Below the pieces are notes generated by a model. It was given only the letters and a program-made list of their open reading frames with translations. It had not been told where the DNA came from and searched no databases. The position numbers were made by a program, and so were the translations under genes. A stretch of DNA of 64,000 nt from Aegilops tauschii subsp. strangulata (taxonomy: Eukaryota; Streptophyta; Magnoliopsida; Poales; Poaceae). Positions within the stretch are counted from its first letter, which is position 1. Each line of letters opens with the position of its first letter. The DNA lies in the NCBI RefSeq assembly GCF_002575655.3, contig NC_053039.3:372783633-372847632 (forward strand), in the 5' to 3' direction. Positions 1-10,130 of the stretch are shown here, one piece after another.

Positions 1-564
1 TGCATTCTCATCTCAATATAGTTGTTCCCTCTTCGTGTATTTGTGTTAACCTACTAGTGTGGACTCATGCACCCTTCATGCACTCTGCCAAACACCCAAA
101 AGTGGGTCGAGAAGGGAACTTTTGCTCCCATCTCGTGCACCCTTCATACACCCTGCCTAACACTGAGTCGTGCTTCATATGGTTCATGTTTCGTGGAGTA
201 CTGTAGCACCATACTCGCCGTGCGCTGTAGACCTAGTTCTGTTAACATTGATCTCACCGTTCATTCTTGACCGGACAGTCAAAAAGCGGTACTATGTTAC
301 ATCACTGTTCATATAGTTGACATGCGCACAACATCATTTGTTATCATCATATTTTACCACTAGCAACAAGATTATGTAGTACTGACGTATGAACCACTGC
401 ACATGCCTAGTAGTAGGAGCACTGTGTATGTTCAAGTGGCTGCCGTGTTTTGCACTCCTCCGTCGTAAGAGTGGAAACGCTTACTATAATCATTTTTTCT
501 TCAGAAAAAACAGTGGACTCGCTCTACCGTGCGGATCCTCCTCGACGGTCGTCGGGAACCTTGC
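1..564. other. Upstream region of the first B3-like gene, nothing recognised
   Basis: Stretch before the duplicated promoter block. Short open frames here have no recognisable product and no splice or codon pattern that supports coding. I see no transposon terminus, no long repeat and no RNA gene in it. Confidence 0.4.
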
Positions 565-830
565 TACTCACTTTCACCGACGTGTGGGACAGCCAGCATG
601 GGGGTCCACCAGCCATGCACTAAATTACTCCGTAGTAGAGTGTCGAACTGCACAATAGACTACCCCGATCGAAGCGCCGCAGTAATGCCCAATGAACTGT
701 CAAATCACAAAACCCCCTCCTTTCCAGTAGTAAGTTGGACGGATGAAGCAACCATCCTTTCACTCTTCTCTCTCAGTCACTTCTCCCTCATCTTGTTCCT
801 CATTTCATCAAGAAAACCCTGACCTGCTTC
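565..830 (+). promoter_or_regulatory. Proximal promoter/leader of B3-like gene 1, copy A of a tandem duplication
   Basis: This block aligns by eye with 4310-4565 in front of gene 2. Shared landmarks in the same order are a 'TTTC..CGA/CTG..TGTGGG' start, 'GGGTCCAC', 'ATGCAC.AAATTA', 'GCACAA', 'AGACTACCCCG / AGACACACCCCG', 'GCGCCGCAGTAATGC', 'GTCAAATCACAAAA' and an 'AGAAAACCC' leader. Similarity of noncoding sequence in front of two similar genes is best explained by tandem duplication of gene plus promoter. No TATA box could be assigned with certainty. The leader probably contains an intron (donor near 858, acceptor ending at 994) before the first good start codon at 1002; this is inference from consensus only. 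Confidence 0.6.
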
Positions 831-1001
831 TGCCATTGTTCTTCTCTCCCAAAGAAGGAAAGGTGATCGCATCAATGGTGTTAATTCTGGCCAAGGCCCG
901 GTCTTGCAAGCTCGAGACTGATCCTATAACTCCCTCTCTGTTCTTCTTTTGGGTTTGTGATTATGATTTCTTTTCTTTTATTTCTATTTGGCAGTTTCTT
1001 G

Positions 1002-3580
1002 ATGGACGTTGGAGCATTGGCCGAAGTGATGTCTATGGCTCTGGCCAAAACCGTCGAGGCTCATGGTACGAAGAAGCGCAAGCACCCCGCCGAGACTACC
1101 GCAGACAAGCTCAAAGTCATCGCCCTGTCCAAGCCCCCCTCTCCAGGATCCCTCATTAAGCAAGTCCAGGTAATATCTCTTCTTGACGATCTTTTTCTCG
1201 ATCTTGATAGTGTTTTTTCATCTAACACGCAGTACTAGTACTAGTAGTACAACTTTCTCAGTGATCTTGCATGTGATTTTTGTGTGCCAAATGGCGGTTC
1301 TAAATTCCTCTTTTGACCAAAACATGCGAGAGGTTGACACTGATTTCTTATAGATTACTTTCAACTACTTTATGAACATCAATGCTACCTTTCGAGAGGG
1401 TATATTTCCATCAGTAACTTGTGTTATGGATATTGCAAGTAATCCCTCTGCTCTCATGCCTTTGAAGACATGTTCTAGTGTCTTTGTTCACTCATTTCTG
1501 TGCGTATATGTAGTCATATATGGAGTAAAATATCGAAAATCATCTTATATTTCTGAACGGAGGTAGTAATAAAATAATTGGTTTCTGTTTGAATTAGAAC
1601 CAGGTCCGCGGTGGAGATGAAGTTCTCAAAGTCATGCCATGTGAACTAGAAGACCCGGGGATGAGTTCTACTGCTAAACTATCCAGCTGCTGTGTCCTTG
1701 TCATCACGTGTCCTGAACTAGTGTTTTCCTGTAGCATTGTTGTCAGGCATGTTCTCGAGGCTGTACTTGACCACAACAATTTCCTGGCTGTGCCTTTGAT
1801 TACGAAAGGTGTGGTTCTTGTAAAGCTTCCCGACAAATCTGATCCGGCATGTCTTCATCGTCATGTTTATGAGTGGAAAGACCACTCTGTAAGGTTCTCC
1901 AAGGTTGAGGAGATGGTGATGGTGCCGGTAGACATCTCTCACGAAGTCCATGGCCTAGTCAGTTACGCGGGGTTCATCCCGTAGGTCGGTGGCAAGAAAT
2001 AGTCTGCAGAGTTTAATTAGTGCAACTTTGCTTGTCTGTAGTAAGTAATATTGTTCAGTACTTGATTTGTGTTTGTGAACCCTGTATTGTTTAGTACTGC
2101 CGCTTTTGGTGTGTGATGAGTCCTGAGAACAGTCTATGTTAATGTCTGTCCACTCAATTTAGTTTGTATATTTTGAAGTATCCAGATCATCTTTTTTGTG
2201 AGGACGGTTTATCAATTATGGTTACACTCCAATATCTGTATGCATTGCAGGGTTTATCGCACCCACCAGGATTTCCAGTCCCATGAATGTTCAGTCCATA
2301 CGATTTGTCACGACCTTTGGACTGTCTTGCTTGTGGGAGTCGGAGGGGGCCCTGCATGCCACGCGTAGTTGGACGACCAATCTTCTATTTAGTACTTCAA
2401 CATAGTGATTTCTTGGTAAGGATTCACTCGTGTCACATCAAGTAAATCTTATTGATTTACTGTCTAAATCTTATTAATTTAATGTCATGTTTTCTTTCTT
2501 TTCGTGCAATTTTACGATGTAGGTTTTGCCATGTGACATTCATCACAGAATAAACCGTTTGGTTTGCTCTACGATGGATATTTTTGCAGGTTTCACTTCT
2601 TACGTCGTGTCAGTAACGAAGGCACCGTCCATCACTTATATTACTGGAAAAAATTGGATCAGTCTGTTGTCTGAGTACAAGCTGAATCCCTATGATGAAC
2701 TGCAGTTTGGTTTAACAAACATGCCACAATTAGTCCTTCTCGCGTTTAAAAGAAATGAAGAAAAAGACTGGATCACGGTCACGGAGCCTAGTCAAGTTAG
2801 AAAGCTGATCATAGCAGATAAGACACGATCGCCGCTGTCTCGCACATCGGTACCACCTTCAGCAACGGATCGAGCACCGACAGCTGCTCTTGCACTGACA
2901 GCGGCAGCAGCTCAGTCTGATCCAGCTAAGGATTGGGCACCGACCGCGTAAGCGGATCAGGCTGATCTACCGGAGGATCGGGCATCGACACCGGCACCTG
3001 CTCTACAAGGAGCACCATCTCCGGCAGCAGCAGTGGCACTACTAGTCGTGCCAGCACAGGCACCAGCAACGGCTTTGGCACCTGCACCAACACTTGCACT
3101 TGCATCTGCTCCGGCCCGTGCAGCAGCAACGGAACCAGCAGTTGCACCGGCAACAGACTGGGCTACAGTTCACACTTCATGTACCAAAGTCCATACAAAA
3201 CCGACATGTCCACCTTCTTGGTAAGCATTGGCCGCCCAAGTGCTTCGATCTTTTTTCTTTCCATGTTGTTTCACATGATTCACTGTGTTGATCTAACCGT
3301 TTGTGTATGTCTTGTTTGCAAACAGAGAATTCCTAGAGCAACGAGGGAGTCGTTCAACAATCCGGGCGACCGTGGCCAAGTTTCTCTTACCATGCGCAGC
3401 CTTGGTGTGAATGAACTTGCTCAATATACCATAAGTACAAAGGATGGTCGCATGATGATTGATGCTAAAGGATGGTCAAGGTTCAAATCTAAATCATATC
3501 TTGCGGTAGGGAATGATGTCAAAATTGAACTTTCTCGACAAGGAGAGCTGGTCCAAATCAACTTTGAAATTCTTCAGTAG
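1002..3580 (+). pseudogene. B3-domain-like protein gene, copy 1 (multi-exon, apparently broken)
   Basis: Likely plant B3-fold (DNA-binding) protein of unknown target. Proposed exons: 1002-1169, 1598-1980 (donor GTAGGT at 1981), 2251-~2400, 2523-3220 and 3326-3580; phases agree at 1169/1598 and 1980/2251. Exon 2 carries 'CELEDPG' and 'VVRHVLEAVL', matching 'KCEDPTG' and 'ARTHVLKML' of gene 2. Exon 4 has 'YITGKNWISLLSEYKL' and exon 5 'MIDAKGWSRFKSKSYL', which resemble the 'GW..F......GD...F' second half of B3 domains. Problems: an in-frame TAG at 2366-2368, a TAA at 2949-2951, and a change of frame in the low-complexity linker, since the frame of the last exon is not that of 2523-2948. If exon 2 is not spliced at 1981 it ends at a TAG, giving a short 184-residue product. 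It may be a pseudogene, or my splice choices may be wrong. The family call is moderately sure and the intactness call is weak. Confidence 0.5.
2834..3220 (+). repeat. GCA/AGC-rich low-complexity linker, open in two frames
   Basis: Imperfect trinucleotide-rich sequence within B3-like gene 1. In one frame it reads as an Ala/Pro-rich stretch (repeated 'APA', 'ALA', 'AAA'). In the frame of the final exon it reads Ser/Thr/Gly/Cys-rich from about 2965 to the donor at 3221. Both frames lack stops over about 85 codons because GCA, AGC and CAG never form stops. Such runs expand and contract by slippage, which could have produced the frame change between the two B3-like halves. Confidence 0.6.
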
Positions 3581-4309
3581 CAGCACGCAACTGCCGAACT
3601 GATCTATCCTCCGAGAGATTTTGATGTAATACACTGGCATGGTGAAACAAGTGTCCTGTGTGTATAAGTAGTATGACAGTATCGGTGATAGAATTGCAAC
3701 TCTGATTGCTAGTTAGGAACCGTCGTTTGATTTCCTTCCAACAACTATTGTGCTTTATTCAATTTTGTGTATTCGCCTTGCCACAACATCTAAAACCAGC
3801 GCCGTACCGACCGCTTGCAATATGAAAAGCGCTGAAGTAGAACACATGCCCCCCCAAACATGCAGGCCCACCGGCCTGTGGCCCAAAGTCCAGAACCGTG
3901 AGCCTGTCTGAGTATTTCTCAGCAGAACCCCCATAATGCCTGTGCGTTGCACGTAACATCAAGATGCATTTGTATTAGTATTTTATCTTGTGAGAGAAAA
4001 GGATGAATGAGGGAAGGCCTTATTTGCAAATGTGGAGAGGTGTGTGGGTACCTTTTTGCTAAATTGCCATAGTTTCCTTCCTATCCGTCAGATATAAATC
4101 GGACAGCCTATATTGCAGGATGGCAGGCACACCATCATCACCAACTCGTCTATACCATGTTAAAAAAAATCTGTTTTTTATAATTATATATGTTATATAT
4201 ATTCCCCTTGCTTTTTCTTATGTATAAAGTTGTGATATAAAATATATTTATATTTCTTTACAAAGGGAATATGTCTCTGTCAAAAATATATTTATGTGTA
4301 ACCAGTTAC
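3581..4309. other. Intergenic spacer between the tandem B3-like genes
   Basis: Holds the 3' end of gene 1 and an AT-rich tract around 4160-4290. Around 3890-4130 are stretches ('GCCTGTGCGTTGCACG', 'CCGTCAGATATAAATCGGAC') of a kind that recurs in grass genomes, so a transposon relic is possible. No terminus could be defined. The short open frames on the minus strand near 3755-3962 are not credible genes. Confidence 0.3.
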
Positions 4310-4565
4310 TCCGATCTTTCTACTTCCTTTCGCTGATATGTGGGGCATCCGGCAACGGGGTCCACGTGCCATATGCACCAAATTAGAGTGCACAACTGCA
4401 CGGTAGACACACCCCGGTCGTAGCGCCGCAGTAATGCACAATGAGCCGTCAAATCACAAAAACCCCCACCTTTCCAGCTTTAGCATTAAGCTGGACAGAC
4501 GAAGCGGCAATATTTCACTGGGCCTGATTCCCCTTCTCCCTCGTCTTCTTGTTCAGAGAAAACCC
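4310..4565 (+). promoter_or_regulatory. Proximal promoter/leader of B3-like gene 2, copy B of the duplication
   Basis: Counterpart of 565-830, with the same landmarks in the same order ('TGTGGGGCATCC', 'GGGTCCACGTG', 'GCGCCGCAGTAATGCACAATGAGC', split by small differences, and 'TCAAATCACAAAAACCCCC'). It ends about 30 bases before the start codon at 4594. It differs from copy A by small indels and substitutions, so the duplication is not recent. A G-box-like CACGTG lies in this copy ('TCCACGTGCC'); I do not see it in copy A. Confidence 0.6.
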
Positions 4566-4593
4566 CCGCTCGGCGATTGCATAGGGTTTTGTC

Positions 4594-6001
4594 ATGGAGA
4601 ACATGGTACGAATTATTCATCCATCCTTGATAAATCCAAGTCCCTTGGTCGCGGGTACTCCTAGGATGGCAGCCGCCGCCGTTGATGCATTTTTCTTCCT
4701 ACTGAATCTAGTGTGTTTCATTTCCAGTGCCCAAAGTGCGAGGACCCTACAGGTTTCTGCGCCCTCGGCGAGACTCCACACTTGTTCCTTCTCATCCTAA
4801 TACATGATTTTAAAACGCGCACAGTATGTTCCTAGAATCCTTTTTTCTATCCGGGGGGTGGGGTTTTTTGAACATGCTATCGACTAATTTGGAAATTTGG
4901 ATTGCTATATTTGTATGAAAGTACTAGTACCTTGGTCAACACTGACGTGAAGGAGGAAATTATTTCTAGATTTGGATATAGGGAATACATTGTGTTCTCA
5001 TATTATTTTTCCTGCAGTGCGTTCCTTGCTCTGCCAGAACACATGTACTCAAGATGCTCGGCCTTGCCATAACTGAATACACCAGTTTAATGGTCATAGT
5101 GAAGACAAGCCATGGATATAAGTTTCGAGTTGGGTTCATGAACCAAGAAGATCGCTGCTTTTTTTGGCCGAACATGGATAAACTTTCTCAAGTGTTACGG
5201 ACTAAAAGTTGGCGCACGAATGTTGATGGAAATAGCAGAACCTGGTCTCAGCTTCACTATGATCTTCCACCCCGACGTCGTTCCAATTGTTCATCCATGT
5301 TAGTTTTGTATCTGGTTCTTGCTTCTTGCCTCGATTACTTCTTAATCCACCTATTCTGTCTAACAAATCACAATTTAACTTTAGTAGTAGCAATGAATCT
5401 CTCAGGAAGATGCTACTTCTAACTAATATTTTCTTATAATTGGTGGCACGTGTAGGCTTTTTCAGAGTTAAGCAGGCTACTCGTTTTTTATTCTATAAGA
5501 ACTCGGCTATTACTCATGGCATTGAAGTTGACTTGGACGACATCCAGAAGTTCCTACACTTTATTGATCGTCTTGAGGTCCTTGTGGGGCGTTTCAATGG
5601 TGGAAGGCCACGTGGGATATGCGTGCCACTACTGCACTCGTTGAACAGGTCCAACTGTGTTGAGAAACTTATCGTACGAGCTGTTTTCAGTTATATATGT
5701 TGTTCATAAACTCTTGCTTATGCATAGTTTTACAGCTGTGATCTTCTTGAAACAGGAACTGCCCAGCTCTATTTTTCCTATACAGATGCCTGACCATGGT
5801 CGGGTCAGACTTGCGCTTGGTCACAACATGATGTTTATGTCGACCTACTCCTTTCCCCGTGGAGGTGAAAAGATACTTATCCATGGGTGGTCTAAAATAA
5901 TGAAGGTCCGTCCATCTTGGACAATAGGACAGAAGATTATGTTCCTGCTTTTCCATGGCTCTAAAGCGAATATCCTGTGTATTGACCACATTGCGAGATG
6001 A
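4594..6001 (+). CDS. B3-domain-like protein, copy 2 (five exons, intact model)
   Basis: Proposed join 4594-4605, 4728-4823, 5018-5298, 5466-5673, 5756-6001: all introns GT-AG, all phases agree, 280 residues and a stop at 5999-6001. Exon 2 has 'CPKCEDPTGFC', a possible Cys pair. Residues ~22-95 ('HLFLLILIHDFKTRT', 'ARTHVLKML', 'HGYKFRVGF') follow the B3 pattern of a first strand, a basic stretch and a hydrophobic core strand. Residues ~200-280 ('LPSSIFP', 'RVRLALG', 'ILIHGWSKIMKV', 'IGQKIMFLLF') match a second B3-like unit, with the GW and the late 'G....F' features. The expected role is nuclear sequence-specific DNA binding. This is inferred from fold resemblance, and many grass B3-like proteins have no known function. 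The very short first exon (four codons) is the weakest part of the model. It lies directly downstream of its paralogue with a duplicated promoter. Confidence 0.6.
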
Positions 6002-6221
6002 AGCCGCTTTCAGAAGGTTGTGGATGTGTGGGGCGGCGCCTGGGCCTTGTCCTGGGGCTTGGCGGCCTCACCCTTTGGTTAACTGTAGGAAAAGTAGCAC
6101 TGTTCGAGGCGTGCTTTGTACGGTTGAACCTGTATAAGTACTCATACTGCTTTCAGCTATGGTTGTTAAGTGCCCTGCTAGTTTCAGTTAAGGTTGTTAA
6201 GTACTCCTGCTGCTTTTACAG
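6002..6221 (+). other. 3' flank/UTR of B3-like gene 2
   Basis: Contains two short similar units ('GTTGTTAAGT...CCTGCT' near 6163 and 6199), probably part of the 3' UTR. It ends where the first repeated block of the CACTA-type element begins. No gene seen. Confidence 0.35.
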
Positions 6222-7315
6222 TCTGTCGTGTTTCTTCAGTCCTGTCTTCCTCCAGCCACCAAAACCAAACCAGCGCCGGTGGGGCCGCCTGCTTCCGCCT
6301 CCCACGGCTGGCTGCGCCTCAGAGCACGCATCGCCGCCCCACCATCTCCTAAATCATTAACGCCGACATCCGAGGCCTCGTCGTCGTCCTTCGCGCGCTT
6401 TGCTACGCTCGCCGCGGCGCCGCCCTCTCGCGTTGTCAACATGGTCAACAAACAAGAGGAATCGGCAGAGGACTGTATGTGGAGAGGATGACAGTAGGGG
6501 CCCACCATATCCATGGCCGGACGCAAGGAAGTTCCTCATTTTTGTTATATATATATACTCCATTGTCAGCGTATGGAAAAAGAAAATGCTTCCTGCTAGT
6601 GGTTTCCTGACATCTGGGACCCATGACATTGTCAGTGTATATAGTCAATAGACAAGAGAACAACACAAGATCGGCTGACACGTGGGACATAGCTGCTCGA
6701 GTAGTATTTTTTTGTTATTGTTGAGACGAAGCAGCGTTTCAACTGGGCTGTGGCCCGTCTAGCCCAGGCTTATATTTTATGTTCACCACATGACCAGCCC
6801 AGCTTTTTTTGTGTGAAAATGAGCCCAGTTTATTTTTTCTGAAGAATACCCAATCCAGGCCTACTTATTTTTCTACGCCCTGATGGGCTACAACTCTTTC
6901 AAGACGCCTACAAATCTTGAAAGTAATATGAATGAGTTGTAAATATAAAAACAGATGACAAATTGGAAATTACTTTATAATTTCTAAAAAACTTCACATT
7001 TTCAGATTCCAATTTCACTGGGCTTTAACCTAATTTAAATATATATTCAAAGTACTTTAAATCTGGCTCGGCATTTTGGTATTAAAAATAGTTTGGAACC
7101 CACAGAAATATGCAAAATTTCGTTTAAATTTTTAACCCTGTCCCTGGCCAACAAATAAAATGGACTGCAATAAATTGCGTAAGAAGTTGCAATGAGCTAT
7201 ATATAAATTATTAAAAAAATAGGGAATGGTCTGACTTGTGGGCCTATAAATTGACGCGCATGCAAGATTTTTTTTTACTTATTATGTACGACAACAAACG
7301 ATTCTAGCAGACGTA

Positions 7316-7338
7316 ACCGTTGGATGTCAATCCAACGA
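7316..7338. repeat. Short inverted repeat at the head of repeat block 2
   Basis: CGTTGGAT (7318-7325) and ATCCAACG (7330-7337) form an 8-bp palindrome around a 4-base loop directly before the conserved part of block 2. A longer version sits at the same place in block 3. Confidence 0.7.
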
Positions 7339-7910
7339 CCGTCGTGTTTCTTCAATCTCTGATTTCTTGCTCCAGCCGCCAAATCCAGCACCGGCGGGAC
7401 CGCCTGCTCCCGCCTCCCGTGGCCGGCTGTGCTGCCGTGCCGGCCTCACCGCCCCTACTACTCCCACCGCTGGCCAGGCCATCCCTCTACTCACCCACAT
7501 CCCTCCACTGCTGTGGCTTCGCCGCCTCCGGGTCATTCCCTTCCTGGGTCTCGCCGTCGTCCATCACGTTGGTGTTCTCGGCACGGCATGGTCAACGTTG
7601 TCAACAAATGACAACATCGGAAGAGGGACATACATGGAGAGGCTGACAGTTGGTTCCCACATGGTCCATGGCCGCACGCAAGCAAGTACCTCCTTATTAT
7701 GCCAAAAAGAATGAATACTCTCGCTGACAGCTCGGACCCACCAGCTATATCTTCGCACGCAAGGAAGTGCCTCCTTATTACGCACAAAAAAAATGAATAC
7801 TCCCCCTGCTAGCTGGGACCCACCATAGTGGGCGGCTGACTTGTGAGCCTACTAAGCTGACGCGGACGAAGGACTTTGTCAACTTAGTCAACAAACGATT
7901 CTATCACCAG

Positions 7911-7941
7911 TGACCGTTGGATTGTTAACATCCAACGGTCA
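7911..7941. repeat. Perfect 12-bp inverted repeat at the head of repeat block 3
   Basis: TGACCGTTGGAT (7911-7922) and ATCCAACGGTCA (7930-7941) are exact reverse complements around a 7-base spacer TGTTAAC. Because the same position in block 2 carries a shorter form, the palindrome seems to be a proper part of the repeat unit and not chance. Confidence 0.8.
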
Positions 7942-9194
7942 TCCTGCTTCTTCAACCTCTGATTTTCTTGCTCCAGCCGTCCAAACCACCGCGTGCTCTT
8001 GCCTCCCGTGGCCAGCTGTGCTGCCGCGGAGACCTCACCGCCCCCTACTACTCCCACCGCTGGCCAGGCCCTATGGCGACGGCAGCCTCACACCGCAGCC
8101 GAACCAGTGAACCCTCGTACTCCTCTCCGTGTGGGCATCCACTGCCGCATCTTCCCCGACTCCGCTTAGTTCCCTTCCTAGGCCTCGCCGTCATCCACCG
8201 CCTTGGTGCTCTCGGCGCGGCGTCGTCAATGTGGTTAACGAACGACTTCCATCAGAAGAGTACTATATATTGAGAGGCTGATAGCTGAGTCCACGGCCGC
8301 AGCAAGGAAGTGCCTCCTTATCACGCGCAAAATAATTATTCCTCCACCTGACAGCAGGGACCCACCGGACGGGCCACCCATTTCGCGAAAAAAACGTTTC
8401 CCCCCTGACTGCTGGGACCCACCAGCTACATCTTCGCACGCAAGGAAGTGCGCCCATATTACGGGCAAACAAATGATTCGCCCCCTGACTGCTAGGACCC
8501 ACCAGCTACATCTTCGCACGCAAGGAAGTGCCTGACAGTCGGGACCCACCCGGTCGAAGCGTAAGTAGCGTTGTCATTCTGGTCGTGAACGTGTATGTAC
8601 ATACTGGTCGATTGGTCTGTCTGCAGGCTGCAGCAATGAACCGTGGCCGTGTAAGGAAGGGCACGTGTCATAGTAGAGGCGCGCACATGTCGTAGTAGAG
8701 GCGCGCATGTAGCATGTACACGTACGTACAGCAGCCAGGGTGCAAGAAAGTAAATACGGCCACGTACATACATACGGGCGGGGTCTCGAACGCCTACTCG
8801 CGCATATGTACGGCCAGGGCTCGTGTACATGTCTGGGTCGGAACGGAGAAACTGCGTCATTGTCGTGTTCATGGGGAGGCAACGGCATGCGTCATGTTCA
8901 TCGGGAGGCTACGGAACCCGTGCTGTTCATCGGGAGCCAACCGGCTTGGACGGAACAGCCAATTGAAACGAGGCCTGGCGTACCACAGAACGGAGGAAAC
9001 AGCCTTGTGTTCGACCGGCCATGGTTGAAACGGGATCCTGTTCATCGGGAGGGGTCTGGCTTACCGCAAAATGGTCGAAATGGGGTCCTGTTGATCGGGA
9101 GGGGTGTGGCATACCGCAAAACGGAGGAAACAGACTTGTGTTGGAGCCCTACGGTCGAAACGGCGTACCGCAAAACGGGACTCCATGGGATACT

Positions 9195-9660
9195 GTTCAT
9201 CTCCACCGTCGACTGCCTCCACGGGCTACTGTTCATCCACTGTCGACTTCCTCCACGGGCTCCTGTTCATCCACCGTCGACCTCCTCCAGCCTCCACCTG
9301 CGACTGTTCATCCACGGGCTCCTGTTCATCCAGCCCCCACCGCGCGCTCCTCGACCGGCTACTGTTCAACCAGCCCTTTCCACGGGATCCTTTTCAACCA
9401 CCCCTCCACGGGCTACTATTCGTCCAACCCTCCACCGGCTACTGTTCAACCAGCCCTCCACTGGCTACTGTTCATCCAGCCCTCCATGGGGTCCTGTTCA
9501 TCCAGCCCTCCACGGGGTCCTGTTCATCCACCGGCTCGATCGATCGGGGTACTGTTCATCCAGCGGCAACAGCCTCTACTACCACGGGTTCCTGTTCATC
9601 CAACCCCCCACCGGGAACTGTTCATCCAAACCCCCCAACAACGCTCACTGTTTATCCAGA
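9195..9660 (+). repeat. Degenerate minisatellite with 'CTGTTCATCCA' core
   Basis: About 18-20 tandem units of roughly 20-32 bases built on '(A/C)CTGTTCATCCA' followed by a variable 'CCCTCCACNGG' part. The unit length varies. On the other strand the core reads 'TGGATGAACAG'. The position, within 500-950 bases of the CACTA terminus, fits a subterminal repeat array to which a transposase might bind; this is inference from what is known of CACTA elements. Confidence 0.75.
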
Positions 9661-9689
9661 GGCAGCATCGACCGGCTTCAGTTAGCAGC

Positions 9690-9800
9690 AGTAGTGAAGG
9701 AATCACTCGGGTTCAGTTAACAGCAAGGGATCGATCGCTCGGGTTCAGTAACGTAGCTAGTGCAATCGCTCGGGTTCAGTTAGAGCCCAACGCCTCGCTC
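9690..9800 (-). repeat. Short subterminal repeats 'TAACTGAACCCGAGCGAT'
   Basis: Three to four copies of 'CTCGGGTTCAGTTA' or close variants at about 9707, 9738 and 9770. They differ from the neighbouring minisatellite and lie between it and the terminal region. Confidence 0.65.
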
Positions 9801-9959
9801 ACACGCGCGTACGTACGAGAGAAACGTGCATCGCTCGGCCCCGACCACCCACCGTAACCGGGAACTCCCTCGATATTTAACTCGCCCTCGCTTCTACCAA
9901 TGTTTTTTCCTCATGGACGGCCCAAAGAATGTCATGCAGCTGCGTCTCCGGCCCGCCCA

Positions 9960-10130
9960 GGACGAAAAGCCAATTTTCTGTCATGATTTTTTGTCATAGA
10001 AGTAGGACCCCACCACATCTATGATGATACCGGGTTTTGCCACAATTGTCGTCATAGAAGTGTCATAAGTATGACAGAATTTTGTTTTCGTTCGGCCCAA
10101 AATGTCATGGATGTGTCTTTTTTTGTAGTG
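9960..10130. mobile_element. Right terminal region of the CACTA-type element
   Basis: Contains repeated TGTCAT, GTCATAGAAG and ATGACA motifs in both orientations and ends in the terminal inverted repeat at 10118-10130. The flanking sequence changes abruptly to gypsy-derived sequence at 10131. Confidence 0.7.

Larger units (their letters stand above)
6222..8560 (+). repeat. Three diverged tandem blocks inside the CACTA-type element
   Basis: Blocks near 6222-6650, 7316-7790 and 7911-8330 share 'GT(C/T)CTTCAATCTCTGA', 'CCGCCTG.TCCCGCCTCCC', 'GTCAACAA.....ATCGGAAGAG', 'GAGAGGCTGACAG' and 'CGCACGCAAGGAAGTGCCTCC'. The last motif recurs again near 7755, 8305, 8440 and 8515. Long open frames across these blocks are by-products of GC richness; they are not conserved in frame between blocks. 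6700-7300 between blocks 1 and 2 is AT-rich filler without recognisable coding. Confidence 0.55.
6222..10130. mobile_element. CACTA-type DNA transposon, non-autonomous, right terminus present
   Basis: The right end is clear: the sequence closes with 'TTTTTTTGTAGTG' at 10118-10130, i.e. CACTACAAAAAAA on the other strand, preceded by dispersed TGTCAT/TCATAG motifs typical of grass CACTA subterminal regions. The next three bases, GTG (10131-10133), would be the target duplication. No transposase is visible. The interior consists of diverged repeated blocks (6222-8560), a minisatellite (about 9195-9660) and short subterminal repeats (9690-9795). The left end is not certain, because no CACTA terminus was found. 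6222 is only where block similarity starts, so the element may be truncated or composite. Confidence 0.5.

Noticed and set aside
7367..7714. Proline-rich ORFs of the 7.3-8.3 kb repeats as genes
   Set aside because: Corresponding frames in the sister blocks are not conserved; only the DNA is.
8740..9857. Long + strand open frames (326 and 278 codons) across the minisatellite
   Set aside because: They follow the tandem 'CTGTTCATCCA' repeats in three frames at once, are made of repeated 'LLFIQPSTG'-like words, and have no domain; open reading is a by-product of the repeat.
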